Shown one piece after another: positions 56,330 to 64,000 of a stretch of DNA of 64,000 nt. The stretch comes from Ectobius pallidus (taxonomy: Eukaryota > Arthropoda > Insecta > Blattodea > Ectobiidae), in the NCBI GenBank assembly GCA_964059195.1, contig CAXKWD010000005.1, positions 149,263,265-149,327,264 on the forward strand. Direction: 5' to 3'. The notes under the pieces are model-generated. The model did no database searches. It was not told the DNA's origin and was given only the letters and a program-made list of their open reading frames with translations. Made by a program: the position numbers and the translations under genes. How positions within the stretch are numbered: the stretch's first letter is position 1; each line of letters starts with the position of its first letter.

Positions 56330-56432
56330 GTGCCGTAAGCCATGCATACGCATCGAGGAAAAAGTTTGAAAAAACGAGGCCTTCGCGCCGAGTTTTTTCA
56401 ATTTTCCGAGATCCGTTATGCGCTTACGGCAC
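56330..56432. repeat. 103-bp imperfect hairpin
   Basis: GTGCCGTAAGC and GCTTACGGCAC close a hairpin that continues through GCATACG/CGTTATGC and GTTTGAAAAAAC/GTTTTTTCAA to a GC-rich apex near GGCCTTCGCGCC. About 45 bp pair with bulges. A MITE or a structured RNA are both possible. Confidence 0.7.
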
Positions 56433-57099
56433 GAGTATTGCATGCTATTTTTTGCACGATGATTATTTATATAAATTTATTAAAATTAATTGAGATATTA
56501 TTATGTATATACATTATTGAAGATAGATGTGTATTTCAGAAAGTGATTCGCATTTGTTGTTGTTTATGGGAACCGAATATTTGTCCTGGGTGGGGCCTTG
56601 TCCATAAAGGCTTGTATTATGAGGTGTGGCGTAAGTAAATTATTTCCGCACGGAAACTCTTACCGCACATAGCAACAAGATTGCGTGTGGGAATGTCAAC
56701 TTACGATCCACGGCAACAACATTCGTAAGTACCACTTAATTAGTTAAGTCGTGCAAAAAAAACGTAACTTTAAATAAAAAGACCTGTTTCTAGAAATTAG
56801 AGTCTTAACTCAAGGAATACTCTTATACATTTAAAAATTCATCTTCAGATAAAATAATATTTTACTAACTGGTTTGATCAGATCTAGAAAGATGTTCAGG
56901 TAAAGTAAGTGGAGTTGTAGGCGATAATTTTATATGAAGGGCCTATTAATTCTCAAAATACTCAATGATTTCGTTTCTTGTCATACCTGGTTTATTTTTG
57001 TATACGAACTGTATTGTTTATTATTGTTTTCTTGTTCTCCGTGATGCTGCACCCCTAAAAGGACTAGGCCTATCATTCGACCACTGCGTTACTTACCAC
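56433..57099. other. Intergenic, no gene recognised
   Basis: No convincing gene; ORFs of 60-98 codons overlap the hairpin or look random. Confidence 0.5.
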
Positions 57100-57310
57100 A
57101 TGCAGGGTTGGAGGGCATGTGGTCAGCATACCGACACCCCCAGCCGTTAATGATGGTTGCCATGGCCGAAGCTGCTTTAATCAAATAGCTCCTCAGTTTG
57201 AATCAGCTCGCTGAGTGTACCCCGTTCCAGACCTCCCTACTTCAGAATAATCCGAAGAGGTACAGAGGATTGAACCCAGGCCTTTGCATCCGTAGTAAGT
57301 GACTCTATAC
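57100..57310 (-). repeat. tRNA-derived SINE, family C (fragment)
   Basis: On the minus strand AAAGGCCTGGGTTCAATCC is a B-box segment, with CTCTGTACCTCTTCGG and CTGAAGTAGGGAGGTCTGG downstream. The CCTGGGTTC(G)AATCC core resembles the SINE head at 59,218. Ends are approximate. Confidence 0.45.
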
Positions 57311-59021
57311 CTAATGCAGGTAAAAATTTAAAGGGAAATCTCAATCACAGTAACCCTTAGAATCGTTCACATAAACAAATCGGATGTGAAGAAGGATTTT
57401 TGAATTCTCAGAAATCAGTACTGTCATTGATTGGAACTGTAGATGGCGCCTACATAAATAAAGAGCGAATATAAAATTTATGATATGTAATATTTGTACT
57501 GTAATTATAACCAGTGGTATTTTAAATGAAATAAATATCGCTGTAATCGTATAATTCATAAATCACAAACTGATATTTGTTGTAACGAAGCGTTGACATT
57601 ATATCGCGTGTGGGTGGGCAAATAAAAATGGTATATATAAACGGTTTTGTGGTAAATCTGTCAGACAAAATAAATTTCAGTAGCACCACCCCACCCCTTA
57701 CGATAGGTAATGCTCAAACTACTACGTGCGGAATATAATAGGTAATTTTAAAGCGGCTTGAATGTAAACACCCTCACCCCCAAGTAAATTTAGCAAGCAA
57801 TAACGCCCATAGCCTGAACGCAGAAAATTGGATTCACTCCAGCCGATTTCACGGCCAAGTGGCATGAAACCGTTGCATATTTACATAGCCATAAATAGTG
57901 TATTTTAAGATATATTGCATTCACAAACCAATGTAACAAATTTTGTAATTGAATTTTGCTTAATATGAAAGCTATGCTATAAAAACAAATTGAAGAAGCA
58001 GTTTAAACCCAAAGGCCAGTCACTATGGAAAATTATACCGTCTGCTTACATTTACTACTTCTGCTGTTTTGGCAGTTTTCAAGTGAAAATATTCCTATAT
58101 AATACTTCTTCTTCTTCTTCTTCTTCTTCCTCTCCAAGGTTTGGGAGTTATCCCGTTCCGCGCCAAAAGTAATCCTATATAACACTCATATTTAAATTAA
58201 AATCCACCAGCATTTGTAAACCTATTTTTAAGGTACACAAAATACTAGCCGTACGAGCATTGTTATTTTTTAATTTTTTGTCTAAAAATAAAACTTGTTT
58301 AAAATGAACGGTGACTTTCATCCATAGGAAACGAGAATGAGAAAAATATAACTTGGAACTTAGCATAACACTCAATTTATGAAAAATCACACCTGTTCAA
58401 GATTGTATAACACTCTTCCCAATGAAATATCAGATACAAATCGGAGAGTTATTTTAAAAAGTATCAACATTGCTTTCATTCTCTTAACAATTAGTTCGAT
58501 TTCAATATTCTAATAACAAATGACATTCCTCCCCTTCTAACAGTCTTGATATCGCTGAGAATCTGCTATTTATAACACTCATCAACAATAACACAACCTA
58601 CTATCTACCATCAAAGTTATTACCCGAAAAATATAACTTATACATTTTATAAGTAATTATCAAATAAAATCATCAGTGGGCTCCAAGTTTTAAATCAATT
58701 AGGAAAAATTTAGTATAAGACCAGGTTTCTAATAATGGCAATTGTAACACGGGGATAAATTTTAACTTTAATAAAATGCACTGTCCTATTGCGCATATAT
58801 CTCTGGTGTTATGTATTTTTTGTTGTAACGCATTTATTGGCACACATCAGTAAATGAAAAGATTAAACACTGAGATGTGAATAGGTGTAGAATCTACACT
58901 AAACACTCGCATAAATAAATCACTAATCTTCTTCTAATATACAGACTGAATAAGGCTAGGATGGGATGAAGATGATGTTGACGACCGGGGACCAGAAGAA
59001 CCAGAAGAACCTAAAGTTAAC
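57311..59021. other. Intergenic; (TTC)n run, no gene recognised
   Basis: AT-rich with a (TTC)n run at about 58,108-58,130. No ORF or element boundary is supported. Confidence 0.5.
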
Positions 59022-59217
59022 CGACATTCGTCTTACAGGTGGGAAAAACCCCCACCTAGACAACTTATCCCGACATTCGTCTTACAGGTGGGAAAAAACC
59101 CCACCTGGGCAACTTATCCCGACACTCGTCTTACAGGTGGGAAAAACCCCACCTGGGCAGCTTATCCCGACATTCGTCTTACAGGTGGGAAAAAACCCCA
59201 CCTGGGCAACTTATCCC
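59022..59217 (-). repeat. 49-bp tandem array, four units, each with a hairpin
   Basis: Units start at 59,022, 59,071, 59,120 and 59,168 (CGACATTCGTCTTACAGG). Each contains CAGGTGGG-AAAAA-CCCCACCTG, an 8-bp hairpin stem. The array joins directly a SINE-like head at 59,218 on the minus strand. The repeated open frame (TPPGQLIPT) is a by-product. Confidence 0.9.
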
Positions 59218-59282
59218 GACCAGGATTCGAACCCAGGCCCCCTGCATAAGGTGAGCCAACGCATCCCCTAGCCACAGTGGAG
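59218..59282 (-). repeat. tRNA-like SINE head, family C
   Basis: On the minus strand GGCTAGGGGATGCGTTGGC (A-box side) and CCTGGGTTCGAATCCTGG (B box) are about 30 bp apart, followed by TCGGGATAAG, the start of the tandem units. The 49-bp repeats may have arisen by amplification of the SINE body. Confidence 0.55.
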
Positions 59283-59357
59283 GATACTTTAAAATTTCTT
59301 TACTTTACTTTACTTTACTTCTACAGTCCAACTTACAATAATTACTATGTAGTCTGT

Positions 59358-59424
59358 ATTGTACCTCTGGTCGAGAGGAAGAGAAGGCCTAAAGGCTTTA
59401 CTCTAAGGCTAAAAACAAATAAAT
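59358..59424 (+). repeat. LINE family A, 3' terminal module copy 4
   Basis: CTGGTCGAGAGGAAGAGAAGG, hairpin AAGGCCTAAAGGCTTT, CTCTAAGGCTAAAAACAAATAAATAAA-like end. Preceded by a short (CTTTA)n run near 59,297-59,322. Confidence 0.55.
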
Positions 59425-59510
59425 AAACTCACAAATAAAAATAAAATCCTCATAATATAAATCTTAGCAAGGGGAGCTACTGTGAGAAAGTTTAGACTGG
59501 TCCCCATAAA

Positions 59511-60120
59511 CTTACTTACTTACTCAATGGCAATAAACAATTCCTCAGCAAACAAAAGGAATATTATCTATTTTATGGAACCCGAAGGTTCATTGCCGCG
59601 CTTTCCTGAGTCCGCCATTCAACCTTATTCTGTGCTAACTCCATCCAACCATCCATCGCAAATCCTACTTCCCTTATATCTATACTAATGTTGTCCTCCC
59701 ACCTACGTCTAGGTCTTCCAAGTGGTATGTTCCCTTCGGGTCTCCAAGTCAATAATTTTTAGATGTCTTTCCTCCCACATGCGCGCAACTTGTCCAGCCC
59801 ATTTCATCCTCCATGATTTAATTAGCCTTACTATATTCGGTGAGGGGTACAGGTTATGAAGCTCGTCGTTTTAAAGTTTTCTCCAGTCCCTATTTCCATC
59901 TCTCTTAGGCCCAAATATTGTCCTAAGCACCCTGTTTTCGAACACTCTCAGATTATGTTCTTCCCGAAGAGTAAGCAACCATGTCTCACATCCATATTAG
60001 TACAACAGGCAATGTAATTGTCTTATAAATTTTTATTTTTAGATTTATGGACAGAAGACGAGAAGATAATTTCTGAACTGCATAAAAACAAGCATTTGGA
60101 AACGTATTATTCGGCGTCTT
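59511..60120 (-). pseudogene. LINE family C, RT ORF C-terminal fragment and 3' UTR
   Basis: The minus strand reads NACFYAVQKLSSRLLSINLK, IKIYKTITLPVVL, a one-base shift, YGCETWLLTLREEHNLRVFE, NRVLRTIFGPKRDGNRDWRK, a stop, then LHNLYPSPNIVRLIKSWRMK and WAGQVARM. After another shift it continues GNIPLGRPRRRWEDNISIDI, and it ends NLRVP-stop at 59,573-59,575. This is the familiar C-terminal half of an insect non-LTR reverse transcriptase. Two frameshifts and at least one stop make it dead. The 3' UTR and (TAAG)n tail extend to 59,511. The same terminus is at 11,620-11,702. Upstream polymerase and endonuclease parts are missing. Confidence 0.85.
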
Positions 60121-61049
60121 TGCGTTATGCTACTAATTGGTCTGATAGAAAGGACTAAAGTATTACAGGAATTAAATTAAATTAATATCTTTTATCTACA
60201 CGTAAGTGAGTCTTTTCTAGCCTTTATCAGACAAATCTGAAAATGAATACTTTATGTTTATAATTTGCTGGCGAAATCTCACGTTGTTTTCTTAACATGC
60301 CATGAAGCTGTTTAGTCAGGAGATGCACAATAATGGATATACTTTAAAATGTAATTAATTTTTGTAATCGATCTACGAGTTAAGCTCTAGATCGGTTCTT
60401 AGTAGATAATAGGGCTATTGCGTTTTAGGTAAGAGCGATCAAAATTATTTACTTTTGTACAGCCGCACCATAGATGATAGGTATAAATGATCCAAGAGGT
60501 GTACGTAGCAAAAGTAAACAACCTAATGTGAAAGTACAAAGCACAGTTCACAAGAGTTCGTTTTTGAGACTGTATAGCCGATTACATACAGTAAAGTCAA
60601 TTGAACGTTCTTTTTTAGATTAGGCGCCAAGGTCATGGGTTCGATTCCCAATGTTTTGTACATATTTACAATCTGTATCTTCTCGACGCTGGACAAACCT
60701 TTTCCTCGCGCGTTTGGTGACCTAAGTTCTGAAGCCCTTGGCTCGCAATTTTCTTATATAAGACAATTATTAGAGGTTATGCCTATTACTTATATTTACA
60801 ATATGTGGTGTACTTCATCACACATTATGTAAATTAAAAGTGCAACGAATTAATTATGTTATAAAATACGTCTTTTAGCCTACTTAGTAATTATGTCATT
60901 TTTTCTTCAGAATCAACAAATTTCCAAGGCAACGATAAAAACAAATGAAAACTTGTTTGCTAGATATATGATGTAAAACATGTAAGCCTATGATATACAT
61001 ACGAAAACAAGCAACTCGCTTAAAGAATTTATGTTTTCACAATATTACA
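60121..61049. other. Intergenic; isolated B-box-like motif
   Basis: Only an isolated GGGTTCGATTCCCA (about 60,638) resembling a tRNA/SINE B box after GCGCCAAGGTCAT. No gene recognised. Confidence 0.45.
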
Positions 61050-61407
61050 TCTCTCTCTCTATATATAAAAGGCTTTGTCCTGACTGACTGAATGAATGAC
61101 TGAATGAATGACTGACTGACTGACAGGAATCAACGTACAGCCTAAACTATAACAGGTAGAGACTTGGAATTTTGACAGTAGGCCTACCTTCGTTTCATAA
61201 TGTAGGTGCTCACTAAGAAAGGATTTTGAAAAATTCTGATTTTAACTGCCATAAATTACATGTTTTTGAAAATACTTAACCCCTTTTTACACAGAATTAT
61301 CCAAACAAATTCACAGAACATATTGTTGCCAGTTGTATCAGGTGGGTTTGGATTAAATGAAATGGATGTTTGACAAATTAGAGAAGGTATCATTATAATT
61401 CATATTA
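61050..61407 (+). mobile_element. Helitron-like element H6a (5' part, family of H2/H3)
   Basis: Begins with TC repeats and TATATATAAAAGG after an A, then CTTTGTCCTGACTGACTG with (GACT/GAAT)n, and follows the 5' half of H2 and H3. It lacks its own hairpin-CTAG end; H6b begins directly after it. Either H6b inserted and replaced its 3' half, or both form one composite. Confidence 0.65.
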
Positions 61408-61933
61408 TCTGTATTAATAAAAGGAATTGTCCTCGATGTCCAGCGAAATCTACTGAACGCAGAGATCTGAAATTTTAAACATAGGTGGGCTGAAGGGTCG
61501 GAAAATGCACCTCCAAGCCGGAATTTTAATTTTACTTTTCGTTCGTGAGTTATGAGTGAAAAACGGGCAAAAAACGTGCATTTTGTGCGTTTTCAAAACA
61601 TAAGTTTTCAGTTATACATTTCAATGTCAAATCAATTACAGTTGGCTTTGGCTATTTTTGTCATACCTTGAAAATAAAACTTTCGCGATCGCTTGACTGT
61701 TGTAAGCCCTAAATATGGTCAAACGTTGTTTTATTTGGACGAATCTCACTATACAGAGGTTTTCTGGGCCAAGAAACTCGAATCTGAGGTAGCTTTTACC
61801 AGACGATGCTATCTAATCGTGGTATGTAGTCCACGTGATTTAGGTGTTAATAAATATAATGATTTTACTATTATGCTCTTAATTTTTAATTTTTGAAATA
61901 ATTATCGCGGGCGAAGCCGCGGGCACATGCTAG
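61408..61933 (+). mobile_element. Helitron-like element H6b (family of H1)
   Basis: Starts TCTGTATTAATAAAAGG after an A, follows H1 through GATGTCCAGCGAAATCTACT and CAATTACAGTTGGCTTTGG, and ends with hairpin GCGGGCGAAGCCGCGGG, CACATGCTAG and T. Compared with H1 it lacks the (CTGT)n and (TTA)n runs. No ORF. Confidence 0.75.
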
Positions 61934-62123
61934 TAAAATATAAATAATTGTACGATGTGTGCGGAATGGAAGTAAACATCTGACTGAGATTGTCGCACTA
62001 TCGTGAAGTACGCGCTGATGAGATTACCCAATGAAACGACAGGACACGCTTAGTCAAGGCAAGTCTGTTGTTAACTTTTGCTCCGTACACATCTTGGATC
62101 AAGTATAAGCTTATAGGTAAAAT
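61934..62123. other. Short intergenic stretch
   Basis: Nothing recognised. Confidence 0.5.
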
Positions 62124-62300
62124 ATTTTGTGTGTGTGTTTGTGTGTGAACAGCAGAACGAAAAGTCGCATGCAAACTTTGAAGTTTCATTTTTGGGTTAG
62201 ACATCTTTAGTGAATTTGGTACGAAGACTGGCGACAACTACACAGCAAGAACTTTTTTTCGATTTTTAGAAAACGGCTCTGACGATTTTGAGAACATTTT
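62124..62300 (+). repeat. Copy of the 43,680-43,930 repeat core
   Basis: (TG)n, then GAACAGCAG, AAGACTGGCGACAAC and AAAACGGCTCTGACGATTTT align in order with the core of the element at 43,550-44,369. Flanking ends are missing. Confidence 0.5.
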
Positions 62301-62693
62301 GTAGATGAAACCGTCGTTTCTCGTCGCTCCAACATGTACGCGGCCTAATACAGAAATATTATGTACCGGAGATACAAAGGAGTAATGTCAAATGTTATCG
62401 ACGTGGCTTTCTCTGGCAACACTATGTTCAAATGGACTAAACCTATGGTTTGTACATAATCCAGTGAGGAGGTAGTTTAAACGAGCACGCCTCATTAGCA
62501 AAGGATTATGCCAGCGTTTCAGAGCAGAAATGACTTAAGTTCAATTGTTTAACTGCCATTGATGAATTTCACTTTAGATAGTGGAATCATTTAGTATAAT
62601 ATTTCGTGTACTTTGAACAATAATAATAAATTAGATAAATTACAGTGACTATTCTACTCATACGCCGCATGTTTGATATATATATTTTTTAAA
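62301..62693. other. Intergenic, no gene recognised
   Basis: No ORF or terminal repeat seen. Confidence 0.5.
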
Positions 62694-62790
62694 TGGTTTA
62701 TTTATTGTCGCTTTGACTCATAGGAGTCTAATCGCGACTGTACAGATAATAACATTACATATTACATATAATAACCAGTAATACATTTTA
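62694..62790 (-). repeat. LINE family B-like 3' end (diverged)
   Basis: On the minus strand CAGTCGCGATTAGACTCC, then AAAGCGACAATAAATAAACC gives a GTCGC/GCGAC hairpin followed by an ATAAATAAA tail, the same architecture as copies 1 and 2 with diverged sequence. Confidence 0.4.
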
Positions 62791-63469
62791 CTTATTGTTT
62801 GATATTGACCAAAAACTATTAGCAATATCTTGGATGTAAACTAATCCGGATCGTTTATCTTATAATATCCTTCCTCCGATCGTAAGGATGCAATTTTATC
62901 TGATGAAACGTCAGCTCGTTACTGGAAATGACGGTATCGACGTGCAGTGACTAACACGTCACATTCTGCCAGTCACGAATCTATCTATAAAATCGTAATC
63001 TCTCGTGGGATTATCTATGATAAAATTATTACCTATAACTTACGATATTATACTTCACCATACTCCTAACAAAATCGTAAGTCAATGCTTTTAATATAAT
63101 GGTATTGTTATTGAATTCTCTCTTTGACTGCATATTTTTAACTAGTAATAAAATGGAATTTCAAACCAGCCAATACTTCAGTTTCTGTAACAATTTCCCA
63201 CTCCATTTAGCGATAGCGGTTACAAAGGCGGTTCAGAGGCGATAATTATAGGCCTATTGTAGAAAAAGCACGGTGACATAAACCAATAATGAAATGTAAC
63301 CTAAAGTAAAGTAGATATCTTCTTTTATTTCTTTTTATAGCTTTATTTATAATCCTTTGAACATGGAAGTCATATCACGAGTTCAGATTCCGTAGGTGTA
63401 CCAGACTAACAAACATTTTCCCGTCCATCAAACAATCTCAGAAAGTACCCTTCTGACACGTAATAAATT
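62791..63469. other. Intergenic, no gene recognised
   Basis: No supported feature apart from TAGGCCTA at about 63,250. Confidence 0.5.
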
Positions 63470-63655
63470 TTGCTGGATATAATGCAGGATGAAACAGCGG
63501 TGATGAGCCATAGCAAATAATCATCCAATTCGGCATTTGCCTTTAGTGCTGATGGAAAAAATCCACATCAAATTGGCCGGCCACGGGGTTTGAACTCGGG
63601 GCGTCCCGAAAGCGAGCCCAAGACGCTAACATCTCTGTCACCTCGCTCGATATAT
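63470..63655 (-). repeat. tRNA-derived SINE, family B
   Basis: The minus strand reads GAGCGAGGTGACAGAGATG, TTAGCGTCTTGGGCTCGC, GAGTTCAAACCCC and CGTGGCCGGCCAATTTGATG, ending near GAATTGGATGATTATTTGC. A-box- and B-box-like blocks are about 50 bp apart. It matches the fragment at 4200-4325. Confidence 0.6.
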
Positions 63656-64000
63656 ACATCTTGTGTAGGCTACATTATATAGTGTATTTTATTTTTCACG
63701 CTATTTTAAATATTGTTAAAGGAATGCTAAATATCTGGCAAAGGCCATGAACTCCTCCGTCTATTGAAGTATCTACCACATACTATAAACCTTCGCCTAC
63801 CGAGTGAACGACATGTATAAACAAGTTCTATGTTCTTCCTACAAGGAAATAAATACTACTTCTTATGGTTTGAGAATTTGTACCTATGTGTTTTTATAAA
63901 AAAAAAATTATTGACAGGGCGAGTTAATTGCTTACGAAATTACTATAATTTCAATGTTTTCCTGACGGGTTTTAAGGCCATCTGACTTCGTCACATGAAG
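63656..64000. other. Window end, no gene recognised
   Basis: AT-rich noncoding sequence; TAGGCTA at about 63,665. Confidence 0.5.

Noticed and set aside
59022..59217. CRISPR array (regular repeats of about 49 bp)
   Set aside because: Units are directly adjacent without unique spacers, in an arthropod genome and joined to a SINE.
58966..59271. 101-codon ORF with internal peptide repeats
   Set aside because: Tracks the 49-bp tandem array and SINE head; unit lengths of 48-50 bp are not multiples of three, so the frame is not maintained.

Overview
The window is AT-rich, repeat-dense nuclear DNA of an arthropod, most likely an insect with a large genome. The host type is inferred from an intact BEL/Pao LTR retrotransposon, insect-style non-LTR retrotransposon tails, tRNA-derived SINEs, Helitron-like elements and many small inverted-repeat transposons, in the near absence of host exons. 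I see no bacterial operon, phage, CRISPR array, rRNA or canonical tRNA gene.

Layout. 1-13,692 holds a LINE 3' end, three Helitron-like elements (1637-2322, 6774-7416, 9045-9901), a 1.1-kb inverted-repeat transposon nested in a smaller one (7523-8970), a decayed tandem-module reading frame (10,804-11,290), a PIF/Harbinger-type MITE (12,744-13,132) and one unrecognised ORF (13,287-13,655). 13,698-22,512 is a complete BEL/Pao element: two 1,239-bp LTRs that read as identical, an AAAAG target duplication, and one uninterrupted 1,879-codon gag-pol frame. It is the only long intact protein gene here.

22,513-40,400 contains a LINE 3' end in reverse orientation, a 263-bp MITE, three hAT-like elements with 8-bp target duplications, a 154-bp near-perfect palindrome, a 320-bp fold-back, and a GC-richer block (28,330-28,735) that could be a host 5' exon or promoter. 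At 40,850-40,882 there is a short acidic start-codon exon followed by a perfect GTAAGT donor, the best candidate for a host gene start. 40,883-64,000 holds a 0.7-kb fold-back, two related Helitrons (the second carries a nested 755-bp pogo-like element whose empty site survives in the first), a 108-bp tandem array, a 60-bp-stem hairpin, SINE copies, two decayed reverse-transcriptase fragments, a 49-bp hairpin-containing tandem array and a final Helitron pair.

The most unusual signal is dispersed: the 8-mer TAGGCCTA occurs about 22 times, where under one is expected from base composition. Two of its sites can be compared with related Helitron copies, and each shows a plain TA in the relatives becoming TAGGCCTA in one copy. 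This looks like insertion of GGCC with a TA duplication, as expected of the excision footprint of a Tc1/mariner-like transposon whose ends begin with GG.

Most of the window is noncoding. Transposon boundaries were read by eye from terminal repeats and target duplications, and family names are by structure, not database search.
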